The notes under the pieces are model-generated. The model ran no database searches and was not told the origin of the DNA. It was given only the letters and a program-made list of their open reading frames with translations. From the NCBI GenBank assembly GCA_947452995.1, contig CANGEV010000001.1, forward strand, positions 310,001-374,000: a DNA stretch of 64,000 bases, read 5' to 3'. Positions 7,125-16,433 of the stretch are shown piece by piece. The DNA comes from Chitinophagales bacterium (GTDB taxonomy: Bacteria > Bacteroidota > Bacteroidia > Chitinophagales > CAIODY01). The position numbers and the translations under genes were made by a program. Positions within the stretch are counted from its first letter, which is position 1, and each line of letters opens with the position of its first letter.

Positions 7125-8099
7125 TTACCAACCCAAAATCCAAGCGAACATCAACGGTGCAACAATAGTCGCATCACTTTCAACGATGAACTTCGGTGTA
7201 TGAATATCTAATTTACCCCAGGTAATTTTCTCATTCGGCACTGCGCCACTATACGAACCGTAAGAAGTGGTACTGTCAGAGATCTGACAGAAATAGCTCC
7301 AGAAAGGAACATCATGCCATTCCAAATCTTGATACATCATCGGCACCACACAGATTGGGAAATCACCCGCGATACCGCCACCAATTTGGAAGAAGCCAAC
7401 ACCTTTTCCAGAAGAATTATTACGGTACCATTCCGTCAACCACACCATATACTCAATACCACTCTTCATAGTAGTTGCTTTCAATTCATTCTTCACAACA
7501 TATGAAGCGAAGATATTACCCATAGTACTATCTTCCCAGCCTGGAACGACGATAGGAATGTTCTTTTGAGCGGCAGCCAACATCCATGAATTCTTAGGAT
7601 CGATTTCATAGTATTGTTCCAATTCACCACTCAACAAAATTTTATACATGTATTCATGCGGGAAATAACGCTCACCCTTATCTTCTGCACCTTTCCAAAC
7701 CCCATGAATATGTTTTTGCAAACGACGGAAAGCTTCTTCTTCTGGGATACAAGTATCTGTCACACGATTGTAATGATTTTCCAATAGATCCCACTCTTCT
7801 TGCGGACTCAAATCACGATAATTAGGCACACGCTTATAATGACTATGTGCTACCAAGTTCATGATATCTTCCTCCAAGTTAGCACCTGTACAAGAGATAA
7901 TGCTCACTTTATCTTGACGAATCATTTCAGCTAGAGAAATGCCTAGTTCGGCAGTTGACATCGCACCAGCTAAGGTGATCATCATTTTTCCACCTGCATC
8001 TAGATGTTCAACATATCCTTTAGCCGCATCCATCATGGCTGCCGCATTGAAATGGCGATAGTGATGCGCCATGAATTGAGAAATAGGTCCTTGTTGCAT
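7125..8099 (-). CDS. Deoxyhypusine-synthase-family protein (polyamine enzyme)
   Basis: 324 residues with the fold and motifs of deoxyhypusine synthase: GANLEEDIMN near 73, GGGIAGDFP near 242, and ITWGKLDIH, whose lysine (K296) matches the lysine of the eukaryotic enzyme that holds the aminobutyl intermediate. Bacteria have no eIF5A to modify, so the bacterial members must act on something else; the plant paralogue is a homospermidine synthase, and polyamine synthesis is the best inference. A clean -7 box lies at 8119-8126 and a terminator at 7072-7107, so it is a one-gene unit. Confidence 0.88.
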   Translation of the reverse strand: MQQGPISQFMAHHYRHFNAAAMMDAAKGYVEHLDAGGKMMITLAGAMSTAELGISLAEMIRQDKVSIISCTGANLEEDIMNLVAHSHYKRVPNYRDLSPQEEWDLLENHYNRVTDTCIPEEEAFRRLQKHIHGVWKGAEDKGERYFPHEYMYKILLSGELEQYYEIDPKNSWMLAAAQKNIPIVVPGWEDSTMGNIFASYVVKNELKATTMKSGIEYMVWLTEWYRNNSSGKGVGFFQIGGGIAGDFPICVVPMMYQDLEWHDVPFWSYFCQISDSTTSYGSYSGAVPNEKITWGKLDIHTPKFIVESDATIVAPLMFAWILGW

Positions 8100-8118
8100 A
8101 AAAAATTGTTTTGCGCCG

Positions 8119-8126
8119 CAAAGTTA
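8119..8126 (-). promoter_or_regulatory. -7 box of the deoxyhypusine-synthase-like gene
   Basis: TAACTTTG on the minus strand, a perfect TAnnTTTG, 19 bases before the ATG. No clear -33 element is seen upstream. Confidence 0.55.
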
Positions 8127-8146
8127 ATACTTCACAGCCGATTTTG

Positions 8147-9058
8147 TTAATATCCGAAGCTCTTTAACGAACGCTCATTATCGATCCAGTTTTCTCTCAC
8201 CTTCACACGCGTATCCAAAAAGACTTTCTTCCCTAAAAATTTCTCCATATCCGCACGAGCTTCCGTACTAATACGCTTTATAAGCGCACCACCCTTCCCA
8301 ATCAACATACTCTTGTGCGAGTCACGATTCACATAAATCTCCGCTGTAATCACGTCGATATCCTCCTTTTCTTTATAATCCACTACCACAACTTCCGTGT
8401 GATAAGGGATTTCATCATGGGTATACAAGAAGATTTTTTCACGGATAAAGTCTGACATAAAGAAGCGCACATTACGATCACTGATATGTTCCTTATCGTA
8501 AAAGGCAGGACCTTCCGGAAGATACTTCAAGATCATCGCCTTCAAAATATCCAAGTTTCTTTTCTTCAAGGCAGAGACAGGTACCACTTCTTTAATCCCT
8601 TCAACACCTGCCCAGAAGCCCATCTTCATACGAAGCACCGGCTCCGTTATTTGATCAATCTTGTTCAAAACCAATATCACTGGCACCTTAAATTTCAATT
8701 GATCGAATTGCGCTTTAGCAGCCATTTCATTCATATTCGCTTCTATCAAAAACAGGGCGATATCGACATCTTGCATCGCTTCCTGAATGACATTCGCCAT
8801 GCTCTCTTGCAACTTATAATGTGGCTCTAAAATACCAGGCGTATCGTTGAACACCACCTGAAAACGAGGATCGTTCCAAATCCCGATGATACGCTTACGC
8901 GTCGTCTGTGCCTTCGGAGTTACAATAGAAATTTTCTCGTTGAGCAATGCATTTAACAAAGTCGACTTACCGACGTTCGGCAAGCCAAATATATTAACGA
9001 AGCCGGAGTGATGTTTCGTCACCTTCACTTCTTTGAGGTCAGTTTGTTTTTTAGCCAT
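8147..9058 (-). CDS. era: GTPase Era
   Basis: 303 residues from the ATG at 9058. Era binds GTP and the 3' end of 16S rRNA and helps 30S assembly. Visible: G1 GLPNVGKS (25-32), G3 DTPG (72-75), G4 NKID (132-135), SALKK as G5, and a C-terminal KH domain with GKGG (254-257). A start at 9070 would add MKQI, but the ATG at 9058 matches other Era N-termini and overlaps the gltP end by 8 bases. It is co-transcribed with the upstream symporter gene. Confidence 0.97.
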   Translation of the reverse strand: MAKKQTDLKEVKVTKHHSGFVNIFGLPNVGKSTLLNALLNEKISIVTPKAQTTRKRIIGIWNDPRFQVVFNDTPGILEPHYKLQESMANVIQEAMQDVDIALFLIEANMNEMAAKAQFDQLKFKVPVILVLNKIDQITEPVLRMKMGFWAGVEGIKEVVPVSALKKRNLDILKAMILKYLPEGPAFYDKEHISDRNVRFFMSDFIREKIFLYTHDEIPYHTEVVVVDYKEKEDIDVITAEIYVNRDSHKSMLIGKGGALIKRISTEARADMEKFLGKKVFLDTRVKVRENWIDNERSLKSFGY

Positions 9059-10283
9059 GATTTGTTTCACTTAATTCGTTTTCCCACTTACTTACTGCTA
9101 CGGTAGCTACTGCGTTTCCAATGACATTGGTAGCAGAGCGTCCCATATCTAGTAACTGATCGATTCCCATCAATAATAATAGTCCAGCCTCTGGGATATG
9201 AAACTGTGCTAATGCTCCTGATATTACCACTAACGAAGCGCGCGGCACACCAGCAATACCTTTGGAGGTAACCATTAAAGTCAACAATAAAGATATCTGT
9301 TCGTAAATTGGCATTTCAATATGATAGGCCTGCGCAATAAACAAGGATGCGAAAGTCATGTACATCATACTTCCATCCAAGTTGAAGGAATAACCAAGCG
9401 GAAGTGTGAAGCTGACTATACGTTTTTGGCAACCGAATTTCTCTAATTGTTGCATCAACTGCGGAAACGCTGATTCGCTAGACGCTGTAGAAAACGCCAA
9501 TAAAATACTTTCCTTGATTCCCAAAACAAGATCCTTCATACGTTTGCCCACCCAAAGTGAACCGAGTAGATACAGTATTATCCAAAGTAAAAACAGCCCA
9601 AGATAAAACTCCCCTATCAACTTTCCATAAGTGACCAATACACCTAAGCCCGACTTTGCAATGATCGCTGAAATAGCTGCAAAAACAGCAAATGGCGCCA
9701 TATTCATGACGTAGCCTGTTATTTTTAACATCACCTTGGAAATGCTCTCAATTGCGTTTACGAGGCCATGTGTTTGTTCGGGAAGGGATGCGCATGCCAT
9801 ACCAAAAAATATGGAGAATACGATTATTTGTAAAATTTCATTCCCAGACATCGCCATAAAGAAGGAATCCGGTACTAGATGCGTTAAAAAATCTTTAGGG
9901 TTGATTTTAGTCTTTGCTAATCCTGCCACCGTGTCTTTGTCTGGTAATGGCAAATTCAATCCAGCACCTGGCTTGAAGAAATTAACCAATATCATTCCTA
10001 AACTAAGTGAAATAATAGTGGCAAATAAAAACCATGCCATTGTCTTTAGTCCGATACGACCCACGACTTTCATATCGCCTAATTTTGCAATACCTACAAT
10101 TAAAGTAGAAGCAACTAAAGGCGCAATGATCATTTTGATCAAACGAAGGAACAGGCTACTAATAAGCGTGATGTTATCTTGATACGCAGGAGCTCCATTG
10201 AATTGTGCATTCAAGACATACCCAACGACAATACCAAGTATCATCGCGATGAATATAAATTGAGTTAATCCTTTAGATTTCAT
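9051..10283 (-). CDS. gltP: Sodium/proton-dicarboxylate symporter (DAACS family)
   Basis: 410 residues, a GltP/DctA-type carrier for glutamate, aspartate or C4-dicarboxylates driven by Na+ or H+. It shows the serine-rich hairpin STASSESAFP (265-274), NLDGSMMY (301-308) and the last-helix motif DMGRSATNVIGN (379-390). About eight membrane helices and two re-entrant loops are expected for the family. Substrate is not settled from sequence alone. It sits between the secDF terminator and era, which it overlaps. Confidence 0.92.
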   Translation of the reverse strand: MKSKGLTQFIFIAMILGIVVGYVLNAQFNGAPAYQDNITLISSLFLRLIKMIIAPLVASTLIVGIAKLGDMKVVGRIGLKTMAWFLFATIISLSLGMILVNFFKPGAGLNLPLPDKDTVAGLAKTKINPKDFLTHLVPDSFFMAMSGNEILQIIVFSIFFGMACASLPEQTHGLVNAIESISKVMLKITGYVMNMAPFAVFAAISAIIAKSGLGVLVTYGKLIGEFYLGLFLLWIILYLLGSLWVGKRMKDLVLGIKESILLAFSTASSESAFPQLMQQLEKFGCQKRIVSFTLPLGYSFNLDGSMMYMTFASLFIAQAYHIEMPIYEQISLLLTLMVTSKGIAGVPRASLVVISGALAQFHIPEAGLLLLMGIDQLLDMGRSATNVIGNAVATVAVSKWENELSETNHG

Positions 10284-10307
10284 TATTGTGCATTATGGAA
10301 TAAAGAT

Positions 10308-10346
10308 AAAAAACAACAGCGCCATTTTGCGGACAAAATGGCGCTG
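10308..10346 (-). terminator. Terminator of secDF
   Basis: A perfect 13-bp stem (10317-10329 with 10334-10346) with a four-base loop. On the minus strand it is followed by TTGTTTTTT. It lies 20 bases after the secDF stop. Confidence 0.9.
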
Positions 10347-10366
10347 TGCATATCAATTATCAAAAA

Positions 10367-13300
10367 TTACTTTTTAACGGCGTCTTTAATTTCGTCTTCG
10401 CTCTTATTACGCAAGTCGTAAAGAACCGGCATCGCAATAAAGATAGAAGAATACGTACCAGTGATTACACCCACCAACATGGCAAAGGCGAATCCACGCG
10501 TTACTTCTCCACCGAACAAGAACAAGATTAATACCACCAAGAATACAGTCAAGGAAGTCATAATCGTACGGCTCATTGTATGGTTAATCGCATCGTTAAT
10601 GATCAATTTCAAATCACGACCTTTTTGTTCTGCAACATATTCACGGATACGATCAAATACGATAACGGTATCATTCATCGAGTAGCCGATGATTGTCAAA
10701 ATCGCAGCGATGAATGTTTGATCTATTTCCAATGAGAATGGCAATAATCCATGAAGAATTGAGAACAAGCCTAATACAACCATAACGTCATGGAATAAGG
10801 CAATGATCGTTCCTAAGCCATACTGCCAACGACGGAAACGAATCACGATATAGATGAAGATTACGATCAAAGAGAAGATGGTCGCCCAGAAGCTGTTCTT
10901 CTTAATATCATCCGCAATGGTTGGACCTACCTTTTGAGAGCTAAGGATGTTTTTAGTTTTGAATGTTTCGAAATCAGACTTAGGGAAGAATGATTTCAAA
11001 CCTTCATACAATTTAGCTTCTACTTCACCATCTACTTTATCACCAGACTCATTGATTTTATAAGAAGTAGTGATACGTAATTGATTGTTTGTACCTACCG
11101 TTTTCACGTTCGGGAATTCACCGAAAGTAACTTTTAACGCATCGCGAACTTCATCGGTTTTTGCAGCTGATTCGAATTGAATCGTATAGGTACGTCCACC
11201 TAAGAAGTCGATACCTTTATCAAAACCACGTGTAAAGATAGAAACGATACCCGCGATTGTTAATAAACCAGAGATAACGAAAGCGATTTTACGGTTTTCA
11301 ACAAATTTAAAGTTGAATGATTTGAACAAATTACGAGACATACCTGTCAAGTAGCTGATGTTCCAGTTGCGCTTAGAAGCCCAATCAGTCAATAACCTTG
11401 TTACAAGGATACCACAGAATAAGTTCACCACCAAACCAACGATAAGTGTTGTTGCAAAGCCTTTTACTGGACCTAATCCGAAATAGAATAAGATACCACC
11501 AGTCAACAATGAAGTGATGTGCGCATCTATAATCGGTGCATAAGAATGCTTATATCCATCTTCAACTGTTTTATCTTTTCCTTTACCACGATTGATTTCA
11601 TCTTTAATACGTTCGAAGATGATGATATTAGTATCAACAGCCATACCGATTGTTACTACCAAACCTGCGATAGCAGACATTGTCAATGAGAAACCGAAAC
11701 CGATTAGGATGCCGATAGTGAAGAACAAGTTAAGGATAAGTGCGATGTTCGCAATTAAACCACCTGTGCTATAGTAGAAGTACATGATTAATACGATTAC
11801 CAAAAGGGCGATCATGAAAGAGCGGAAACCTGCAGTTACCGAATCTTGTCCTAATGACGCACCAACGATATCTTCTTGAATGATCTTAGCAGGAGCAGGC
11901 AATTTACCTGTTTGTAGGATATTTGCTAAGTCTTGCGCTTCTTTAGCAGTGAAGTTACCAGTGATAGAAGAACGACCACCAGCGATTTCACCTTGAACAA
12001 CAGGAGCAGAATAAACTTGATCATCCAATACGATTGCTACACAACGTTTAACGTTAGCAGCAGTCAAACGTTGCCATGAAGCAGCGCCTTCTGGATTCAT
12101 TTGCATAGAGATTTCATTACCGCCACCTTGTGCAACGTCTTGTTTAGCGTCAGCTACAGCAGAACCATCTAACGGAGCGCTATCATCATTCAAACGCTTT
12201 TTGATAGCATATACTTCATACACATTCGCTTTTGCGTCGAAGGCTTTAGCAGCATAAAGAATTTTTAAGTTATTAGGTAAAATGCTCTTTAACTCCGGAA
12301 GAGCCAAATATTGGTTCAATTTAGCAGTATCACGACCACGCACATAACCGATTACACAGCCTGGGCGCAATTGTTGTTGTCCTTTTTCATTTTGAGCTAC
12401 CGGAGGAGCCATCAACATGAATAAAGCGTTTTCAGAACGAAGCTTCGCATCTTTATCTGAAGTATCTTTCTTAGCAGACGCAGCTGCAACAGCAGGCTTT
12501 GCTTCTGTGCTACCAGCACCTAACAAATTAGCTGCGCTGTTCTTTGCAGTATCTACTTTCGCATTTGACGTATCAGCAACCGAAGAACCGCCTTTGGCGA
12601 TATTCGCACTGATAGCTTTGTTAGCCTCTTCAATTTTCGACCAGATTTCTGCAGTTTCGAATGTTTCCCAGAATTCCAATTTCGCTGTAGCTTGTAAATA
12701 ACGACGTACACGATCTGGATTGTCTACACCAGGCAATTCAACGATGATACGACCTGTTCTTTCTTCCAAAGAAATATTCGGCTGCGTAACACCAAACTTA
12801 TCGATACGTGAAGAGATAATCTTGTGCGTACGCTTCACAGCTTCTGTTACTTCCTTTTGCACCACATCAATTACTTCAGCATTGCTTGCATTGAAATTAA
12901 TCTTATCATGCAAATCAGGTGTACTGAAAATAGACGCCAAACGTCCTTGCGGAGCGTTCTTCTGATATGCGTTGTAAAATAATGTCACGAAATTATCTTG
13001 ACTATTTACCTGTGCTGCACTCGCTTCAGCCATTGATTTACGGAAAGCAGGATCCTGACTGTAACCGCTCATCGCGTTTACAACATCTTCCTCACTTACC
13101 TGCAATACGACACTCATACCGCCTTGCAAATCAAGTCCCATAGCCAATTCTTGCTCTTTACACTCTTGGTATGTGAATTTAGAGAAGCCTAAATTATAAG
13201 CAACTTCTGTATTCATAGAATCCAATAAGTGGTTGCGAACACTCTTATACTTCGCTGTTTGCTCAGGAGTAAGATTGCTGCTACTGCTGAAACCGAGTTG

Positions 13301-13423
13301 CTTCAAAGCCTTCGCTTCTACATTGCTCTCTACTCGGCGAGCTACCCAGGTGAAAGACAACTGGTAAATACAAAGTACAATCAATGCGATTGTAACAAAA
13401 CGAACAAGTCCTCTAAGTTGCAT
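10367..13423 (-). CDS. secDF: Protein translocase subunit SecDF (fused)
   Basis: 1018 residues. SecD and SecF are joined, as is usual in Bacteroidota. The protein uses the proton gradient to pull exported chains through SecYEG. The SecD half has a first helix (8-25), GLDLQGG (96-102) and the six-helix block with GMAVDTNIIIFERI near 594. The SecF half has GIDFLGG near 737 and MNDTVIVFDRI near 918. An Ala/Lys/Asp-rich low-complexity stretch at about 274-331 interrupts the periplasmic part of SecD. It is a single-gene unit with its own promoter and terminator. Confidence 0.96.
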   Translation of the reverse strand: MQLRGLVRFVTIALIVLCIYQLSFTWVARRVESNVEAKALKQLGFSSSSNLTPEQTAKYKSVRNHLLDSMNTEVAYNLGFSKFTYQECKEQELAMGLDLQGGMSVVLQVSEEDVVNAMSGYSQDPAFRKSMAEASAAQVNSQDNFVTLFYNAYQKNAPQGRLASIFSTPDLHDKINFNASNAEVIDVVQKEVTEAVKRTHKIISSRIDKFGVTQPNISLEERTGRIIVELPGVDNPDRVRRYLQATAKLEFWETFETAEIWSKIEEANKAISANIAKGGSSVADTSNAKVDTAKNSAANLLGAGSTEAKPAVAAASAKKDTSDKDAKLRSENALFMLMAPPVAQNEKGQQQLRPGCVIGYVRGRDTAKLNQYLALPELKSILPNNLKILYAAKAFDAKANVYEVYAIKKRLNDDSAPLDGSAVADAKQDVAQGGGNEISMQMNPEGAASWQRLTAANVKRCVAIVLDDQVYSAPVVQGEIAGGRSSITGNFTAKEAQDLANILQTGKLPAPAKIIQEDIVGASLGQDSVTAGFRSFMIALLVIVLIMYFYYSTGGLIANIALILNLFFTIGILIGFGFSLTMSAIAGLVVTIGMAVDTNIIIFERIKDEINRGKGKDKTVEDGYKHSYAPIIDAHITSLLTGGILFYFGLGPVKGFATTLIVGLVVNLFCGILVTRLLTDWASKRNWNISYLTGMSRNLFKSFNFKFVENRKIAFVISGLLTIAGIVSIFTRGFDKGIDFLGGRTYTIQFESAAKTDEVRDALKVTFGEFPNVKTVGTNNQLRITTSYKINESGDKVDGEVEAKLYEGLKSFFPKSDFETFKTKNILSSQKVGPTIADDIKKNSFWATIFSLIVIFIYIVIRFRRWQYGLGTIIALFHDVMVVLGLFSILHGLLPFSLEIDQTFIAAILTIIGYSMNDTVIVFDRIREYVAEQKGRDLKLIINDAINHTMSRTIMTSLTVFLVVLILFLFGGEVTRGFAFAMLVGVITGTYSSIFIAMPVLYDLRNKSEDEIKDAVKK

Positions 13424-13444
13424 GTCGTGTTATGATTAGTTTTT

Positions 13445-13475
13445 CAAATATTACTTGGAAATCCAAGGATTGCAA
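13445..13475 (-). promoter_or_regulatory. Promoter of secDF
   Basis: On the minus strand TTG (13475-13473), 20 bases, AATATTTG (13452-13445), one mismatch from TAnnTTTG. The -7 box ends 21 bases before the secDF ATG. Confidence 0.5.
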
Positions 13476-13546
13476 AAATAACAAAATTGGCAAGTAAAGC
13501 AAGGAAAATTTATGCAATTTTACGTTCTAATCGATTAATTAACACC

Positions 13547-13882
13547 ATGCGGACAATCCTTCTACTCACGGCTTCGAACATATTCATGACTTTTGCATGG
13601 TACGGGCATCTAAAATTTAAAGAACTTCCTTTATGGAAAGCGATACTAATTTCATGGGGTATTGCGTTATTGGAGTATATATTGATGGTTCCCGCCAATC
13701 GAATGGGCATCAATCAGTTCAATATTTTCCAGTTGAAAATTATACAGGAGGTCATAACTTTAACCGTTTTCACCTTTTTCGCAGTCATTTACCTTAAAGA
13801 ACCGCTGCGTTGGGATTATTTAATTGCATTTTTGCTCATTCTTGGTGCGGTATACCTCGTGTTCCGCTCTAAAAATGGTTAA
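13547..13882 (+). CDS. DUF486 (DMT-like) membrane protein
   Basis: 111 residues from the ATG at 13547 with four hydrophobic helices. It carries typical DUF486 signatures: SNIFMTFAWYGHLKF at the start, NRMGINQFNIFQLKIIQE in the middle and RSKNG at the end. The family looks like half of a drug/metabolite transporter, and the substrate is unknown. A TTG at 13487 would add 20 basic residues; it is rejected because the ATG gives the family's normal length. Its stop overlaps the next gene's ATG. Confidence 0.9.
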   Translation: MRTILLLTASNIFMTFAWYGHLKFKELPLWKAILISWGIALLEYILMVPANRMGINQFNIFQLKIIQEVITLTVFTFFAVIYLKEPLRWDYLIAFLLILGAVYLVFRSKNG

Positions 13883-14642
13883 ATACACTTTCTTACTCAT
13901 CTCCAGCCTTTGCGCCTTTTCATCTAATTGTTACGCGCAAACCAGTTATTCAAACTCCCTATTTGGCGCTCTATATCCTTTAGAGACCAGCCAGGCCTAT
14001 GTTCCTCCAAAAGAACTACGATGGACTGTCGCTGCCAGTAAAATGCCCTACTTGCCTACTGGATTCCAAACTAACGCGAGCCTGTTAGCTCATTTTGCTG
14101 GAATTCAACTTGAAAAACAAGAATGGGACCCTGAATTAAAACGCACCGCAATTCTTTTACATGGCTGCATCTATCCGAGTAAAAGCTTAATACTAATTCC
14201 GATACTCCGCATTGAACAAATGAAGATACCAGAAAACAATTTACCCGCATCTTGGCAAGGGAAATTACAACTTCGATATCAATTGAATCCTAACTGGCGC
14301 CTTACATCACAAATTTCATTCGACCCCAAACAGAAAGAAATCAATCAAACAGCTTGGTGCGCAGGTATACAATTTCATCCAAATTCAATTTTTGAAGTTG
14401 AATTTAACATCCGTAAAAACACCCTGCAAGACAACTTTAATACTGTCATCCTTCTCAAATGGATGGCCCATAAAAAAATGAATATGTGCTTAGGGCGAAC
14501 AACGAAGGGAGAGTTGTTGTGGAGCACACATTGCTTTTTCAAAAAACTAAGCATAGCTAGCATGTTAAACGTTCATCCCCTTCTAGGAACGACTTTTACC
14601 ATTGGTATTGCAGGCCCTCTATCTTTTCCCGCCAGGCAATAA
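13875..14642 (+). CDS. Exported protein of unknown function, possibly outer-membrane
   Basis: 255 residues from the ATG at 13875, which overlaps the DUF486 stop. MVKYTFLLISSLCAFSSNCYAQ is a clear signal peptide. The rest has many short alternating stretches (for example GKLQLRYQL, WRLTSQISF, FEVEFNIRK), as in a small beta-barrel or beta-rich envelope protein. I do not recognise the family. It has five or six cysteines, unusual for an outer-membrane barrel. Its 3' end overlaps the convergent thioredoxin-fold gene by 24 bases. Confidence 0.7.
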   Translation: MVKYTFLLISSLCAFSSNCYAQTSYSNSLFGALYPLETSQAYVPPKELRWTVAASKMPYLPTGFQTNASLLAHFAGIQLEKQEWDPELKRTAILLHGCIYPSKSLILIPILRIEQMKIPENNLPASWQGKLQLRYQLNPNWRLTSQISFDPKQKEINQTAWCAGIQFHPNSIFEVEFNIRKNTLQDNFNTVILLKWMAHKKMNMCLGRTTKGELLWSTHCFFKKLSIASMLNVHPLLGTTFTIGIAGPLSFPARQ

Positions 14643-15713
14643 TCTTTTTTTAGCCCTTTCCGCTGAATACCTTGAATAATATTCTTGCCATGGCATTGAC
14701 TTATAACTATTCGAAGCATAAAAACTGAAAATAGCACCTACCATTTCAGGTTCATGATATTGTGGAATAACATCAACCGGATTGAGCTCCTCATCCAATA
14801 TTACCATGCTCGGAATCATCAACTGCTGATTACGTGCAAAAGACATCGCCAATTCATTCACTCGGCTACCGCCTATCAACAACGTATCATATATCTTTCC
14901 TTTATACATCACCGGACGTGTATCAAACAAGTCCATATACACAAAATTGAATTCAGTATTAATCAACTTATACAATAGTGAATCTTTACTTAAATCATTT
15001 AATAATACTTTCCCTGAAACAGCCCAATCTGCGCCTATCAACGCAATTGACTTTTTCTTGTTTAATGGGTTTGAGGAAATAGCTTCGAAGCTAGTTGCTT
15101 TTATTTGGGCCGTTTGCTTCGTCCAAGTGGAGTCATAAAACGCATGCTTAAAGGATGCTGAAAAATCATTGTAATTGGAGGCTTTAAACACTCCCTCCAC
15201 CATAAAGATCAACATAGGCTCGATGCTTTGAACCTCCAAATAACCCGCAGTATTGAATTGAAATTTAAAATCGGACGACATAAATACAGTGGAAGGATAA
15301 GACATTTGACCATTCAACATTTTGATCGCAAAATCATTGGGATGGCGTTTTTCTTTATTGGTGTTAACGAATACCGTATCCATAAAATGGATCGTATCAT
15401 GTGTCTCCGCATCAAACTTCACCGGATAAAAGTAGGTATTGATATAATCGGCAAGACCTTGTGTAGAATAGGTAGTGCGCATCATATGTTTACACCAGCC
15501 ACACCAATCAGTATAAAAATCAATCAAAAAAGGCTTCGGCTGCGCCTTATTCAATTTAACAGCCTCCTCCAAGGTCAACCATTTTACGAGAGACGTAGGC
15601 TCATCGTTCGGAGGAGCTGGTATACTGTGCGGTATTATACTTTGTGCTTCTACTTTCGTGAATACGATAGAGGCAAGTAAAAAAAGGACGGCAAAAAAAG
15701 TAAGCTTTCTCAT
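14619..15713 (-). CDS. Secreted thioredoxin-fold protein
   Basis: 364 residues. A signal peptide (1-23, ending VEAQ) is followed by a thioredoxin-like domain of the SoxW/DUF255 kind with active site WCGWCKH (C71, C74) and the cis-proline segment SYPSTVFM. A second thioredoxin-like half seems to follow (ALIGADWAV near 225, then MIPSMVILDEE near 315) without a CXXC. Periplasmic redox work is likely, but the partner is unknown. Its start is 38 bases from the divergent thiE-like gene. Confidence 0.85.
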   Translation of the reverse strand: MRKLTFFAVLFLLASIVFTKVEAQSIIPHSIPAPPNDEPTSLVKWLTLEEAVKLNKAQPKPFLIDFYTDWCGWCKHMMRTTYSTQGLADYINTYFYPVKFDAETHDTIHFMDTVFVNTNKEKRHPNDFAIKMLNGQMSYPSTVFMSSDFKFQFNTAGYLEVQSIEPMLIFMVEGVFKASNYNDFSASFKHAFYDSTWTKQTAQIKATSFEAISSNPLNKKKSIALIGADWAVSGKVLLNDLSKDSLLYKLINTEFNFVYMDLFDTRPVMYKGKIYDTLLIGGSRVNELAMSFARNQQLMIPSMVILDEELNPVDVIPQYHEPEMVGAIFSFYASNSYKSMPWQEYYSRYSAERAKKRLLPGGKR

Positions 15714-15751
15714 AGTAAATTCATGTGCAAGATAATGTAAATTGCATTGCC

Positions 15752-16369
15752 ATGCATAAATTCAAATTGATTCTTATTTCAGATGAAAACTTTTCCGTTG
15801 AAGACATCCCGTTTATCAAATGGGCGCTCGCTAATGGATTGGATCGTTTTCATTTACGCAAGAAAGAAGCGAATCAAGAATTAGTGAATACTTTGTTAGC
15901 TGAATTTTCAGAAGCTGAGCGCACGAAAATATCGGTTCATTATCATCACGCTAATGAAACTGTATTGTCCTTAAAAGTAGGGCTTCATTTCTCACTCGAT
16001 CATCTGAATAAATTCACCACTGCGAATGAAATCAAGGCAACTCCCAAAATCGCAAGGATAAACTCCTATTCCATTCATCGTTGGCAGGAGCTACAGGAAA
16101 TACCCGATTATGTAGATTATGTGTTTATCAGTCCTGTTTTTCCTAGTATTAGCAAACCAGGCTACAGCAATGAGAATCTATTATTAAGCAGTCGACTTGT
16201 ACTGCAAGAAACCCAAATTGAAGTTATTGCTCTTGGCGGTATTCAGTCAACGCAATTAACAGAACTGCAAGCATTAGGATTTGCCGGTGCGGCTATTCTT
16301 GGTGCCGTATGGAAAGCCAAAGATCCTTATGAGTCAATGCTTCACTTTTTTCAATCCCGACGGATCTAG
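15752..16369 (+). CDS. Thiamine-phosphate-synthase family protein
   Basis: 205 residues from the ATG at 15752 (a GTG at 15725 would add nine residues). It is a TIM barrel of the ThiE/TenI family: FHLRKKEAN near 34, a VFISPVFPSISKPGYS loop near 128 and ALGGI near 160. ThiE joins the pyrimidine and thiazole halves of thiamine. TenI-like relatives instead isomerise the thiazole, and this protein is diverged enough that either is possible. No TPP riboswitch is visible upstream and no other thi gene is adjacent; thiD lies 34 kb away. Confidence 0.82.
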   Translation: MHKFKLILISDENFSVEDIPFIKWALANGLDRFHLRKKEANQELVNTLLAEFSEAERTKISVHYHHANETVLSLKVGLHFSLDHLNKFTTANEIKATPKIARINSYSIHRWQELQEIPDYVDYVFISPVFPSISKPGYSNENLLLSSRLVLQETQIEVIALGGIQSTQLTELQALGFAGAAILGAVWKAKDPYESMLHFFQSRRI

Positions 16370-16382
16370 TCCCCCTTAAAAT

Positions 16383-16417
16383 AAAAAACCCCTCCTTATT
16401 GCTAAGGAAGGGTTTTT
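16383..16417. terminator. Bidirectional terminator between thiE-like and ompA genes
   Basis: Inverted repeat with A-tract left and T-tract right: ACCCCTCCTTA pairs with TAAGGAAGGGT around TTGC with one mismatch. It serves both convergent genes. Confidence 0.85.
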
Positions 16418-16433
16418 CTAAATTCACTATTTC

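Noticed and set aside
9736-10182. 148-residue plus-strand ORF
   Set aside because: Antisense of the clearly conserved dicarboxylate symporter.
13487-13546. N-terminal extension of the DUF486 gene from a TTG
   Set aside because: Adds 20 basic residues absent from the family; the ATG at 13547 gives the normal length.
15228-15680. 150-residue plus-strand ORF
   Set aside because: Antisense shadow of the secreted thioredoxin-fold gene with its active-site motif.
15714-15751. TPP riboswitch before the thiE-like gene
   Set aside because: The divergent gap is only 38 bases, too short for the aptamer; none is seen before thiD either.
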